Shown here piece after piece: positions 42,578 to 52,086 of a DNA stretch of 64,000 nucleotides. Origin of the DNA: an uncultured Rhodospirillales bacterium (GTDB taxonomy: Bacteria > Pseudomonadota > Alphaproteobacteria > Acetobacterales > Acetobacteraceae). The translations under genes were made by a program, and so were the position numbers. The notes beneath the pieces are model-generated. The model had not been told where the DNA came from. It was given only the letters and a program-made list of their open reading frames with translations, and ran no database searches. The stretch is taken from contig CAIYSR010000044.1 of the NCBI GenBank assembly GCA_903928895.1, positions 1 to 64,000 on the forward strand, read 5' to 3'. The number at the start of each line of letters is the position of its first letter. Positions within the stretch are counted from its first letter, which is position 1.

Positions 42578-43894
42578 ATGGCCAACCTTGCCCCCCTCTC
42601 GTCGGCTGACGAGCCCACGGTCGCCGCCCTGATCGCCGCGCGCCCGCATCTTTCCATGCATGCCTTCGACGGCCTCGTCCTCGAAGGCGTCCCCCTTGCG
42701 CACATCGCCGACACGCTCGGCACGCCCGTCTGGGTCTATGGCGCCGGCACCATGCGCGCGCGCCTCGCGGCCCTGAAATCCGCCCTCGCCGGCATCGCCG
42801 AGGTCCACTACGCGGTCAAGGCCAACGACCATCTCGCGGTCCTGAAGATCATGGCCCAGGGTGGCGCCGGGGCCGACGTGGTGAGCGGCGGCGAGCTGCT
42901 GCGCGCCCGCAAGGCCGGCATCGCCGCCGATCACATCGTCTTCTCCGGCGTCGGCAAGACCCGCGACGAGCTCGCCCTGGCCCTGCGCGAAGGCATCTTC
43001 CAGATCAACGCCGAAAGCGGCGAAGAGCTCGCCATGATCTCTGCCGTTGCCACCAGCATCGGCCGCACTGCCCGCGTCGCGCTGCGCATCAACCCCGATG
43101 TCGATGCCGGCACCCACGCCAAAATCACCACCGGCAAGGCCGAGAACAAGTTCGGCATCCAGTACGCCGACGCCGCCGCCCTCTACGCCCATGCCGCCAC
43201 CCTGCCCGGCATCGAGCCGGTCGGCATCGCGCTCCACATCGGCAGCCAGATCCTCACCACCGCCCCCTACCGCGCCGCCTTCGCCCGCGCCGCCGAGCTG
43301 ATCCGCACCCTGCGCGCCATGGGCCAGACCGTCACCCGGATGGATTGCGGCGGCGGCATCGGCATCGGCTACGCCGACGAACCCGGCGCCTCGCCCGCCG
43401 CCCTCGCCGGCGCCATCCGCGCCGCCTTCGGCGCGATGGACCTGCAACTTATGGTCGAGCCCGGCCGTTGGCTGGTCGGCCCCGCCGGCCTGCTGCTCGC
43501 CTCCGTGGTCCTGACCAAGGGCGACGAACGCTTCGTGGTGATCGACGCCGCGATGAACGACCTGATCCGCCCCGCCATGTATGACGCCTGGCACGGCATC
43601 GTCCCGCTCGCCGCGGGCAATGCCGTCGGCGCCACCACCCTGGTCGACGTGGTCGGCCCGATCTGCGAATCCTCCGACACCTTCGCCAAGGCCCGCGCCC
43701 TGCCGCGCCTGCCCGCCGGCGCCCGCGTCGCCATTCTCGATGCCGGGGCCTACGGCGCGGTGATGAGCTCCACCTACAACGCCCGCCCGCAGCCCGCCAT
43801 CGCCATGGTCGACGGTGACCGCTGGACGGTGATCCGCCAGCGCCAGACCCTGGAGGACCTGTGGGCCGGCGAGACGGTGCCGGACTTCCTGTGA
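42578..43894 (+). CDS. lysA: Diaminopimelate decarboxylase
   Basis: 438-aa PLP enzyme for the last step of lysine synthesis. The PLP lysine is in EVHYAVKANDHLAVL; HIGSQILTTAPYRAAF, the glycine-rich phosphate site GGGIGIGY, EPGRWLVGPAGLLL and CESSDTFAKARALP (substrate-binding Cys-Glu) are all present. Cytosolic dimer. Followed after 26 bp by the TIGR02302 gene, a pairing conserved in alphaproteobacteria. Confidence 0.95.
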   Translation: MANLAPLSSADEPTVAALIAARPHLSMHAFDGLVLEGVPLAHIADTLGTPVWVYGAGTMRARLAALKSALAGIAEVHYAVKANDHLAVLKIMAQGGAGADVVSGGELLRARKAGIAADHIVFSGVGKTRDELALALREGIFQINAESGEELAMISAVATSIGRTARVALRINPDVDAGTHAKITTGKAENKFGIQYADAAALYAHAATLPGIEPVGIALHIGSQILTTAPYRAAFARAAELIRTLRAMGQTVTRMDCGGGIGIGYADEPGASPAALAGAIRAAFGAMDLQLMVEPGRWLVGPAGLLLASVVLTKGDERFVVIDAAMNDLIRPAMYDAWHGIVPLAAGNAVGATTLVDVVGPICESSDTFAKARALPRLPAGARVAILDAGAYGAVMSSTYNARPQPAIAMVDGDRWTVIRQRQTLEDLWAGETVPDFL

Positions 43895-43920
43895 TCCCCC
43901 ATCCTCCTGTCCGATAGCCC

Positions 43921-46605
43921 ATGACCCCAACGCCGCAGCCCCCGGACGAGACCGATGTCCTGTTCTATGTGCTGCGGCGCAAACGCCGTCAGGCACGGCT
44001 GGTGCTGTTCTTCGAGCAACTCTGGCCCGCGCTTTGGCCGCCTTTGGGTCTGGCGGGCAGCTTCGCCACCCTGGCGCTGCTTGAAATCCCCGCGTTGCTC
44101 GAACCCTGGGGCCGCGCCGCGCTGCTCGTCATCTTCGCCCTCGCCATCGCCGCCACCCTGATCCGCGGCCTGCTGCGCCTGCGCGCGCCCTCCCTGGCCG
44201 CGGCCGATCGCCGCCTGGAACGCGCCTCCGGCCTGCGCCACCGCCCGCTGGAAGTGTTGCACGACCATCCGGTGCTGCAAGGCGCCGATGGGCTCTGGCA
44301 GGCCCATATCACCCGCATCCGGGGCCAGATCGGCCGCCTCCGCGTCGGCCTGCCCCGCCCCGGCCTCGCCGCCATCGATCGCCGCGCGCTGCGCGTGCTG
44401 GTGCTGATGGCCCTGCTCGCCTCCATCGGCGTCGCCGGGGAACAGGCCCCGGGCCGTCTCGCCCGCGCCTTCACGCCGGGTTTCGCCCCGCCCGCGGTCG
44501 CCGAGGCCATGCTGCTGCAAGCCTGGATCACGCCGCCCGCTTTCACCGGCCTCGCCCCTGTGTTCCTCAAGCCCGAGGGCGGCGCGATCACGGTCCCGGC
44601 CGGTGCGCACCTCACCATCAACCTCAGCGGCGGCACGGCCCGGCCCGACCTGCGCCAGGGCGACCAGACCATCGCCTTCCAGACCCTGGGTGAAGCCAGC
44701 TTCCAGCTGGATCGCGATCTCGCCGAAAGCGGGCATGTCGAGGTCCGCCGCGCCGGCGCCGTCCTCGCGGCGTGGGACCTCGCGGTGATCGCCAATCTCG
44801 CCCCCGAGGTCCGCTTCCCCGAGCCGCCCGGCCCCGCCGGCGCGCCGCGCCAACCCTCGCTGCGCCTGCCCTGGCAGGTCGCGCACGCCTACGGCGTCAC
44901 CGGCCTGCAAGCCGAACTGCGACTGGTCGACCGGCCCGACCTGCCCCCCCTGGTGGTGACCGTGCCGCTGCCCGGCGGCGCCCCGAAACAGGCCAAAGGC
45001 GCCCGCCAGCAGGACCTCACGCCCCATCCCTGGGCCGGTCTGAAGGCCACCGCCACCCTCGTCGCCCACGATGCCACCGGCCTCACCGGCACGAGCGCCG
45101 CCGAGCCAGTCGTGGTGCCCGAGCGCAAATTCACCAACCCCGTCGCCCGCGCCCTCGTCGCCATCCGCAAGGGGCTGACCCTCAAGCCGGATGACCGCAT
45201 GACCGGCGCCCACGAAATCGTCCGCCTCGGCGACCTGCCCGAGGTCTGGAACAACGATCTTGCCGGCTATCTCAACCTGCGCGCCATCGGCTACCGCCTG
45301 CGCCGCGCCCAGGGCGTCGCCGCGATCGAGGAGATCCAGGCGCGGCTGTGGCAACTCGCCCTGCATGTCGAGGAAGGTGCCCCCGAACGCACCGCCCGCG
45401 CGCTGGAACAGGCCCGCCAGGAGCTGTGCAACCTGCTCGAAGCCGAGAAGCGCGGCGAAACCCCCGACCAGGCCGAGCTCAAGCAGAAACTGAAGGACCT
45501 GCAGGACGCCCTGCAACGCCATCTCGAGGCCCTCGCCGAGCAGGCCAGGCGCGATCCGGGCAGCGAGCAGTTCAACCCCGAGCGCGACCGCATGGAGACC
45601 CGCACCCTCGAACGCCTGACCGAGGAGATGAAGGACGCCGCCCGCGACGGCCGCATGGACGAGGCGCGGGAGAAGCTCGCCGAGCTCGAACGCCTGCTCG
45701 ACCAGCTCGAAAAAGGCGACAACCCGCGCAACCGGATGACCGAGCGGCAGAAGCAGCGTGCCGAAAAGCGCCAGCAGGGCGAGCGCCAGGTCTCCGCCGT
45801 GCAGGACATGGTCAAGCGCGAGGGCGGCCTGCTCGACCACGCCCAGAGCCGTGACCGTCCGGGCTTCGATTTCCGCCGCCCCGGCTTCGGCGCCCGCCCG
45901 CCCGCCGGCGCCATGCCCGATCCGGAGCAGCAGGCGCGGGAGCGCAACGGCGATCTGCGCCTCCAGCAGGCGCTGCGCCGCGCCCTCGGCGAACTGATGC
46001 AGCAGCACGGCGACCTCACCGGCAAGGTGCCGGACAATCTCGGCGAGGCCGACCGCGCCATGCGCGAGGCCGGGCAGGCCCTGGCCCAGGGCTTTGACGG
46101 CACCGCCGGCGCGGCCGAGCAGCGCGCCATCGCCGCCTTGCAGAAAGGCGGCAAGGAAATGGCCGAACAGGCGCAAAAAATGTTCGGCCGCGGCGGCGAG
46201 GACGGCGACGACGAGGATGGCGATGGCGACCAGATGAGCGACGGCGAGGGCGATCAGCCCGGCGACCAGCCCGGCGAGGGGCCGGGCGACGGAACCGGCA
46301 AAGGTCCGGGCAAGACCCCCGGCCGCCGCGGCAACCAATACGGCAACAACCAGAACGGCCGCGCCAATGGCCCCTGGGGCGGGCGCCCGGGCATGGACCG
46401 GCGCGATGACAAGCGCGATCCGCTGGGCCGGGTGATGCAGAACGGCAACGGCGGGCTGGACGAAAACGGCGAGACCGAAATACCGGAGGAAATGGAGCAG
46501 GCCCGCACCCGTGCCTTGCAGGACGAGCTCCGCCGGCGCGGCGCCGAACGGACCCGGCCGAAGCCGGAACTGGACTATATCGACCGACTCCTCCGGCAGT
46601 TCTGA
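43921..46605 (+). CDS. TIGR02302/DUF4175 family membrane protein
   Basis: 894-aa protein of unknown function restricted largely to alphaproteobacteria. The N-terminal 180 residues have paired hydrophobic segments (around residues 40-82) and another near 150-175; a beta-rich region follows with VPAGAHLTINLSGGTARPD. The second half is a long charged coiled-coil (LARQEL-type repeats, AELKQKLKDLQDALQRHLEA), then an acidic Gly/Asp/Gln low-complexity linker (about 755-800), and a conserved C-terminus RPKPELDYIDRLLRQF. Probably membrane-anchored with a large soluble coiled-coil. Confidence 0.85.
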   Translation: MTPTPQPPDETDVLFYVLRRKRRQARLVLFFEQLWPALWPPLGLAGSFATLALLEIPALLEPWGRAALLVIFALAIAATLIRGLLRLRAPSLAAADRRLERASGLRHRPLEVLHDHPVLQGADGLWQAHITRIRGQIGRLRVGLPRPGLAAIDRRALRVLVLMALLASIGVAGEQAPGRLARAFTPGFAPPAVAEAMLLQAWITPPAFTGLAPVFLKPEGGAITVPAGAHLTINLSGGTARPDLRQGDQTIAFQTLGEASFQLDRDLAESGHVEVRRAGAVLAAWDLAVIANLAPEVRFPEPPGPAGAPRQPSLRLPWQVAHAYGVTGLQAELRLVDRPDLPPLVVTVPLPGGAPKQAKGARQQDLTPHPWAGLKATATLVAHDATGLTGTSAAEPVVVPERKFTNPVARALVAIRKGLTLKPDDRMTGAHEIVRLGDLPEVWNNDLAGYLNLRAIGYRLRRAQGVAAIEEIQARLWQLALHVEEGAPERTARALEQARQELCNLLEAEKRGETPDQAELKQKLKDLQDALQRHLEALAEQARRDPGSEQFNPERDRMETRTLERLTEEMKDAARDGRMDEAREKLAELERLLDQLEKGDNPRNRMTERQKQRAEKRQQGERQVSAVQDMVKREGGLLDHAQSRDRPGFDFRRPGFGARPPAGAMPDPEQQARERNGDLRLQQALRRALGELMQQHGDLTGKVPDNLGEADRAMREAGQALAQGFDGTAGAAEQRAIAALQKGGKEMAEQAQKMFGRGGEDGDDEDGDGDQMSDGEGDQPGDQPGEGPGDGTGKGPGKTPGRRGNQYGNNQNGRANGPWGGRPGMDRRDDKRDPLGRVMQNGNGGLDENGETEIPEEMEQARTRALQDELRRRGAERTRPKPELDYIDRLLRQF

Positions 46606-46617
46606 AGAACAAGGCAA

Positions 46618-46659
46618 GGAAGCGCTTCTTTTTTTGAAAAAAAAGAAGCAAAAAAACTT
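46618..46659 (+). repeat. AT-hairpin repeat, copy I
   Basis: AAGC then stem GCTTCTTTTTTT / AAAAAAAGAAGC, A-run and ACTTC. It follows the TIGR02302 stop by 12 bp and is paired with copy J. Confidence 0.85.
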
Positions 46660-46701
46660 CTCCTGGCTTCGCCCTCGATCAAGCAAAACGCTCAAACGGA
46701 C

Positions 46702-46740
46702 AAAAGTTTTTTGCTTCTTTTTTTCAAAAAAGAAGCCCTT
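46702..46740 (-). repeat. AT-hairpin repeat, copy J
   Basis: AAAAGTTTTTT then stem GCTTCTTTTTT / AAAAAAGAAGC, inverted relative to copy I, immediately before the thiolase stop at 46750. Confidence 0.85.
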
Positions 46741-46749
46741 CCTTCCCCC

Positions 46750-47973
46750 TCACGGATCAATCCCCACGATAAAGCTGACCACCGTCCCGAGCGAGCCGCC
46801 GATATTCAACGTGGCGAAGCGCCGCGCCCCCTCCACCTGATAGTCGCCAGCCTCCCCGGTCACCTGCTTGCAGGCGTCAAGCAGCATCCGCGTCCCCGTC
46901 GCGCCCACCGGATGGCCGCCGCCGATCAGACCGCCGGAGGGGTTGATGGGCATCCGTCCGCCAAGCTCGATGTCGCCGGCCTCGATCGCCATCCAGCTCT
47001 GGCCCGGCGCGGTGAGGCCGAAATGATCGATCGCCATGTATTCCGTCGAGGTGAAGCAGTCATGCGTCTCGATCCCGTCGATATCGCGGATGTCGTGGAT
47101 GCCGGCCCGCGCCCAGGCCTCGGTGATGGTCTGCCGCACGTGGGGGAAGATGTAGTCCTGACCCCGGCTGCGTTCGATCTTGTCGCGGTAGCGCAGCCCG
47201 CCGTTGCGGTGGCCCCAGCCCTGGAGCCGCGGTGTGATCGACAAATCGCGCCCGATCTCCTTGGCGAAGCGGCCGGAGGCAAGCACGATGGTGGCGGCGC
47301 CGTCGGTGATCTGGCCGCAATCCTGCCGCCGCGTGCCCGGCTCGATCACCGGATTGGCGCGATCGTCGTCGGTGAAGGCGAGGGCATCGAACGTCCACGC
47401 CCGGGTCTGCGCATTGGGGTTGCGCCGTGCATTGCCGTAATTGATCTCGGCGATGCGGTTGAGGTGTCGCCGGTCGAGCCCATGACGCTCCTCATAGACC
47501 GCGGCGAGGTCGCCGAACACCGCCGGCCACAGGAAGCGGCAGTCGATCCCCTCATGCCCCTGCCAGCCCGCCGCGTTCTGGTTGGCCGAAGCCACGTCGC
47601 CGGGCACGTTGCGCAGCTCCTCCACCCCGGTCACCAGCACGCAATCGTAGCGCCCGGCCTCGATCTCGGCGCTCGCCGCGAGCACCGCCAGCGAGGCCGA
47701 GGCACAGGCCCCCTCGTGACGCATCGCGGGCAGGCCCAGCAGCTCCGGCACCATTTGGCCGACCATGGCGCCGAGATGGCCCTGCCGGCGCTGCAATTCG
47801 GCAAACGCGTTGCCGACATGGATGGACTCGATATCGGTGAAATCCACCCGCGCACTGGCCAGCGCGGCATGCACGCACTCGCCGATCATGTCCGAGATGT
47901 CCTTGCCCTCGCGCGAAAACACGCGGGCGAAATCGGTCTGGGCGCCGCCCAGAATGAACACTGGCTCGGTCAT
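46750..47973 (-). CDS. Thiolase-family acetyl-CoA acetyltransferase (SCP-x-like)
   Basis: 407-aa thiolase-fold enzyme of the SCP-x/lipid-transfer type. The nucleophilic Cys is in HEGACASASLAVLAAS, with later active-site motifs GIETHDCFTSTEYM and GGLIGGGHPVGATGTRM (His of GHPVGATG). Cytosolic. No acyl-CoA dehydrogenase or OB-fold partner gene lies next to it, so the pathway (fatty-acid or sterol-side-chain-like degradation) is not defined. The ATG at 47973 gives the family N-terminus. Confidence 0.88.
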   Translation of the reverse strand: MTEPVFILGGAQTDFARVFSREGKDISDMIGECVHAALASARVDFTDIESIHVGNAFAELQRRQGHLGAMVGQMVPELLGLPAMRHEGACASASLAVLAASAEIEAGRYDCVLVTGVEELRNVPGDVASANQNAAGWQGHEGIDCRFLWPAVFGDLAAVYEERHGLDRRHLNRIAEINYGNARRNPNAQTRAWTFDALAFTDDDRANPVIEPGTRRQDCGQITDGAATIVLASGRFAKEIGRDLSITPRLQGWGHRNGGLRYRDKIERSRGQDYIFPHVRQTITEAWARAGIHDIRDIDGIETHDCFTSTEYMAIDHFGLTAPGQSWMAIEAGDIELGGRMPINPSGGLIGGGHPVGATGTRMLLDACKQVTGEAGDYQVEGARRFATLNIGGSLGTVVSFIVGIDP

Positions 47974-48049
47974 GGTCCTGGCTCCTGCGGCCCGACGGTT
48001 CCCCCCGCGCCGACTCTACGCCGTTGCCGGCGCAGTGCCAGGGGGCGGA

Positions 48050-49555
48050 TCAATCGAGCTTCAGCGCGCCGGTCAGGTCACCCATGTTGGCGCGCAGCCC
48101 CGGCAGCGGGGCCAGCGCAAAACGCCGCGTGATCAGCTTGAGGATCGAGTCCGTGTCGTAGGCGGTGTGGTCCACCACCCCCTTGCGCGCGAACGGCGAA
48201 ATCACCAGCGCCGGGATGCGGGTGCCGGGGCCCCAGCGGTCCGACCAGCCCTCGCCATGCGGCGGCGGGACATGATCCCAGAACCCGCCATTCTCGTCGT
48301 AGGTGACGATGATGACCGTATCGGCCCACAGCTTCGGGTTCGCCCGCACCCGCTCCAGCACATCGGCGATATGCGCATCGCCGCGCACCAGATCGGTGTA
48401 GGACGGGTGCTGGGTGAAGATGCCGACCGGCTTGTAGAACGCCACCGGCGGCAGCGTCCCGGCGTCGATCGCCGCCATCAGGTCCTCGCCGTCCTTCAAA
48501 TGCTGCGCCCGCGCGGCGGTGCCGGGGGCGAAGCGGCTGTAGTAGTTGAACGGCTGATGATGCGGCTGGAAATTCAGCGCCCCACCCTTGCCGGTATAGA
48601 TCACCTGGCGATCCGCCAACGCGCGCGCGCCATCGGCGCTCGCGGCGTTGAAACCGCCGGCATACCAGGCCCACGCGATGCCCTTGGCCGACAGCGTATC
48701 GCCGATCGTCAGCGCCGTCTGCGCCGGCATCGGCGGCCCCATGATCTTGGTCCCGGCCGGATCGACCAGCGCCGGATCGCCCCCCGGCGCCGGCGCGATG
48801 CCGCTGGGCTGATATGGCGGCTGGCTGGTATTGACCGCGAACCCGTCCGGCGTGACCTGGGTATTGGACGCGACCTTCACCGGCCCGATTGTGGCCGAGG
48901 GCGAATCCGCCGCCTTCGTCATCCGCCCGTCCGCATCGAGCTTCGCCACGATCTCGGCGGGCGCGCCCGGGAAGGTCGGCGCGCAGGCGCAGACCAGATA
49001 CTGGTGGTTCAGAAACGAGCCGCCATGCGCCCCCATGAAGAACCGATCCGCCAGCGTGTAGTCCTTCGCCCACTGCCACAGCCGCAGCTTGCTGCCATCG
49101 ACATAGCCCATCGACCAGCCGCCGACGTTGGACATCGCGGCGAACATGTTGTTGCGCCCGCCGTTGATCTGCTCCGCATTGTGGTAGAACGCGTGGATCG
49201 GGCTCGGCAGCACATCTGCCAGGCTCGCATTGACCGGATCGGCATCGATCCGAAACGGCCCGTTGGGCAGCTTCGGGAACCGCGCATCGGCCTCGTTGCC
49301 CTTCCACACCGTCAGGAACGGCAGCTTGCTGCCGTCATGATCGAGCTGCGTTCGCTGCTCCATTGTGGCATTGGCGATCCCGTCGGCGCCTGGAAAACTG
49401 CCGTAGAGATGATCGAAGCTGCGGTTCTCGGCGTAGATCACCAGGATATGGGCGATCCGCGCGAGCCCGGCCGCGGTCCCCTCCGCCCGGCCCGGCGCCG
49501 CCGACACCAGCACGGCCAGCATGACCAGAACAATACGGCGCGCGAGAGTCAACAT
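48050..49555 (-). CDS. Phosphoesterase family protein (AcpA/phospholipase C superfamily)
   Basis: 501 aa with signal peptide (MLTLARRIVLVMLAVLVSAA, cleaved near GRAEG), so probably periplasmic or secreted. It belongs to the phosphoesterase family that includes acid phosphatase AcpA and phospholipase C: YAENRSFDHLYGSFPG (first metal/nucleophile region), GGSFLNHQYLVCACAP, TYDENGGFWDHVPPP and GTRIPALVISPFA. AcpA-type enzymes hydrolyse many phosphomonoesters. The ATG at 49555 was chosen because it gives the signal peptide. Confidence 0.88.
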   Translation of the reverse strand: MLTLARRIVLVMLAVLVSAAPGRAEGTAAGLARIAHILVIYAENRSFDHLYGSFPGADGIANATMEQRTQLDHDGSKLPFLTVWKGNEADARFPKLPNGPFRIDADPVNASLADVLPSPIHAFYHNAEQINGGRNNMFAAMSNVGGWSMGYVDGSKLRLWQWAKDYTLADRFFMGAHGGSFLNHQYLVCACAPTFPGAPAEIVAKLDADGRMTKAADSPSATIGPVKVASNTQVTPDGFAVNTSQPPYQPSGIAPAPGGDPALVDPAGTKIMGPPMPAQTALTIGDTLSAKGIAWAWYAGGFNAASADGARALADRQVIYTGKGGALNFQPHHQPFNYYSRFAPGTAARAQHLKDGEDLMAAIDAGTLPPVAFYKPVGIFTQHPSYTDLVRGDAHIADVLERVRANPKLWADTVIIVTYDENGGFWDHVPPPHGEGWSDRWGPGTRIPALVISPFARKGVVDHTAYDTDSILKLITRRFALAPLPGLRANMGDLTGALKLD

Positions 49556-49625
49556 GGCAACCTTCCCCAGGTGAGGCCGGTCCCGGCCGTCGCGCAGATA
49601 TAGCGAGCCTGCCACCAAGCGCAAT

Positions 49626-51635
49626 CTAGACGTCCACGTCCACCACATCCGCCGCATGTTCCTGGATGAACGCGAACCGCAGTTCCGGCCGCCGCCCCAT
49701 CAGGCTTTCCACCAGGTCGTTGGTCTTGGCCCGCTCCTCCGGCAGCGCCATCACCCGCAGCAGCGTGCGCTTGGTCGGGTCCATCGTGGTCTCCTTCAGC
49801 GCCGCCGGCGGCATTTCGCCAAGCCCCTTGAACCGGCTGACCTCGATCTTGCTGCCGGCCTTGAACTGCTTGGTTTTGCGCTCCCGGTCCGCATCATCCA
49901 TCGCGTAGACCGACTTGGCACCTTGCACCAGCCGGTAGAGCGGCGGCTGGGCGAGATACAAATGCCCCTGGCGGATCAGCTCCGGCATCTCGCGGTAGAA
50001 GAACGTCATCAGCAGCGATGCGATATGGGCGCCGTCCACGTCGGCGTCGGTCATGATGATGATGCGCCCGTAGCGCAGCCGGGCCCGATCGAACCGCTCG
50101 CCGGCGCCGCAGCCCAGCGCCTCCATCAGGTCCTTGAGTTCCTGGTTCTGCCGCAGCTTCTCGGTCGAGGCGGAGGCGACATTGAGGATCTTCCCGCGCA
50201 GCGGCAGGATCGCCTGGGTCGCCCGGTTGCGCGCCTGCTTGGCCGAACCGCCGGCGCTGTCGCCTTCCACCAGGAACAATTCGGTACGGCTGGCATCCTC
50301 CACCGAGCAATCCGCCAGCTTACCGGGCAGGCGCAGCCGCCTTGTGGCCGATTTGCGCGGCGTGTCCTTCAGCTCCTTGCGCCGGATGCGATCCTCCGCG
50401 CGCTCGATGACGAAGGACAGCAGATTATCGGCCTGGGTCGGATCACCCGCCAGGAAATGGTCGAACCGGTCGCGGATCGCGGTCTCCACGAAGCGGGTCG
50501 CCTCCGGCGAGGTCAGCTTCTCCTTGGTCTGGCCCTGGAACTGCGGATCACGGATGAAGGCGGACAGCTTCGCGGCGAGATTTCCGGCGAGGTCCTCGGC
50601 CGTCACCTGCGCCGCGCGCCGATTGCCGCGATGCTCGCCCCAGGCGCGCAACCCCTTGAGCAACGCATTGCGGAACCCGGCCTCATGGGTGCCACCCTGC
50701 GCCGTCGGCACGGTGTTGCAGTAGGAGTGCAGAAAGGCCTCGCTGTCCTCCAGCCACACCACCGCCCATTCCACCCGCCCGGCGGCGCGGCCATCGGGCG
50801 CCATCGGCAGCGCCGCCTCGCCCGCCCACAGCGGCGCCACCCGGGCCGCCGTCCCGATATCGTCCTCCAGACTGTCCTTCAGCCCCCCGGGGAAATGCAG
50901 CTCGGCCTCGGCCGGGATATCCTCGCCCTTCAGCAGCGACGGATCGCACGACCAGCGGATTTTCACCCCGCGGAACAGATACGCCTTGGACCGGCAGAAC
51001 CGGTACAGCCGCGCAGGAATGAACTGCAGCGCCCCGAAAATCTCCGGGTCCGGCTTGAACGCGATGGTGGTGCCGCGCCGGTTCTGAATCGGCCCCGCAT
51101 TGATCAGCTTGCTCGTCGGCTTGCCGCGGGCATAGCTCTGCTTCCACAACACCCGATCGCGCGCGACCTCCACCTCCAGCGTCTCCGCCAGCGCATTGAC
51201 CACCGACGAACCAACCCCATGCAACCCGCCCGAGGTATCGTACGCCTTGCCGCTGAACTTGCCGCCCGAATGCAGGGTCGTGAGAATCACCTCCAGCGCG
51301 CTCAGATGCTTGAACTTCGGATGCGCATCCACCGGAATGCCGCGCCCGTTGTCGCGCACGCTCAGCACATTGCCCGGCGCCAGCACCACCTCGATGAAAC
51401 TGGCATGCCCGGCCACCGCCTCGTCCATCGCATTGTCGATGATCTCGGCCGCCAGATGATGCAACGCATTCTCGTCGGTGCCGCCGATATACATCCCGGG
51501 CCGCCGACGCACCGGCTCCAGCCCCTCCAGGACCTCGATGTCCTTGGCCGAATAGGCATCAGGCGCCGGCGCCGACGCCGGCCCGGGCGCGGCGGCCTTG
51601 CCGCCCTTGGCCGAGGAGCCGAAAAGATCGTTCAT
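49626..51635 (-). CDS. parE: DNA topoisomerase IV subunit B
   Basis: 669-aa type II topoisomerase ATPase subunit. The GHKL motifs are AAEIIDNAMDEAVAG and SGGLHGVGSSVVNALAET; the TOPRIM metal-binding residues are in LVEGDSAGGSAKQARNRATQ and MTDADVDGAHIASLLMTFF; QTKEKL is the K-loop. The short C-terminus and DENALHHLAAEI mark ParE rather than GyrB. A disordered Ala/Pro/Gly N-terminus of about 30 residues precedes the domain. ParC is not in the window. Confidence 0.95.
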   Translation of the reverse strand: MNDLFGSSAKGGKAAAPGPASAPAPDAYSAKDIEVLEGLEPVRRRPGMYIGGTDENALHHLAAEIIDNAMDEAVAGHASFIEVVLAPGNVLSVRDNGRGIPVDAHPKFKHLSALEVILTTLHSGGKFSGKAYDTSGGLHGVGSSVVNALAETLEVEVARDRVLWKQSYARGKPTSKLINAGPIQNRRGTTIAFKPDPEIFGALQFIPARLYRFCRSKAYLFRGVKIRWSCDPSLLKGEDIPAEAELHFPGGLKDSLEDDIGTAARVAPLWAGEAALPMAPDGRAAGRVEWAVVWLEDSEAFLHSYCNTVPTAQGGTHEAGFRNALLKGLRAWGEHRGNRRAAQVTAEDLAGNLAAKLSAFIRDPQFQGQTKEKLTSPEATRFVETAIRDRFDHFLAGDPTQADNLLSFVIERAEDRIRRKELKDTPRKSATRRLRLPGKLADCSVEDASRTELFLVEGDSAGGSAKQARNRATQAILPLRGKILNVASASTEKLRQNQELKDLMEALGCGAGERFDRARLRYGRIIIMTDADVDGAHIASLLMTFFYREMPELIRQGHLYLAQPPLYRLVQGAKSVYAMDDADRERKTKQFKAGSKIEVSRFKGLGEMPPAALKETTMDPTKRTLLRVMALPEERAKTNDLVESLMGRRPELRFAFIQEHAADVVDVDV

Positions 51636-51870
51636 GCTGTGTTCCCGTCTTGGGGACGCACTCTAGTCGGGCGGGGCGTGGGCATTCAAGCGGGGAGATT
51701 GGGGGGGGCGACGCGAGAGGGGACGGACACTAGCAAGGCTCCGCCGGCAAAGGGCCGCAGGCCCTTTGAACCCATCACTGCTCGCGGCCGGGGCGAGGGC
51801 CTTCGGATGAGGGCGCAATTTGGGTGGCCTCGCCGCTAGACGGTGCACAATTCAAAACATCTGGAACGTA
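51636..51870 (+). other. Intergenic stretch upstream of parE
   Basis: No gene is visible. It contains the GC-rich hairpin repeat copy 2 and leads into the duplicated REP/RAYT segment. Together with what follows, about 450 bp here are without an intact gene. Confidence 0.6.
51734..51787 (+). repeat. GC-rich hairpin repeat, copy 2
   Basis: Stem CAAAGGGCC / GGCCCTTTG with GCA loop, followed by AACCCATCAC and GCTCGCGGC. Relative to copy 1 at 23617 the arms differ at matched positions. Confidence 0.75.
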
Positions 51871-52046
51871 GCTCGCGTAGGGTGGGGTGCCCTTCCGCAC
51901 CCCACCATCACCACGGGAGCCCATATGGTCATTCCGGCTCACCCTCAACCTCTCCAAACCCGCCAACACCATCATCCTCCCGAGTCCAATCCGCCGGATA
52001 ATCCCCGCGCGCGACGGCCCGCCGGAACGACGAATAGGGCCAATCG
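51871..52046. repeat. 176-bp direct repeat, left copy (REP plus 3' end of RAYT)
   Basis: Near-identical (about three or four differences) to 52537-52712. It holds a REP hairpin (51877-51906) and a copy of the last ~118 bp of the RAYT gene (51929-52046), so it is a remnant of the transposase unit. Confidence 0.9.
51877..51906 (+). repeat. REP element, left copy
   Basis: GTAG tetranucleotide followed by stem GGTGGGGTGC / GCACCCCACC and loop CCTTCC. GTAG at the 5' foot is the form recognised by RAYT proteins. Confidence 0.8.
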
Positions 52047-52086
52047 GATGTCCGAGGTAAATTACAAGGCACCAAACCATCGTAGG

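Noticed and set aside
43774-46695. 973-codon minus-strand frame over TIGR02302
   Set aside because: Shadow of a conserved plus-strand gene; it begins in the AT-hairpin repeat and has no recognisable domain.
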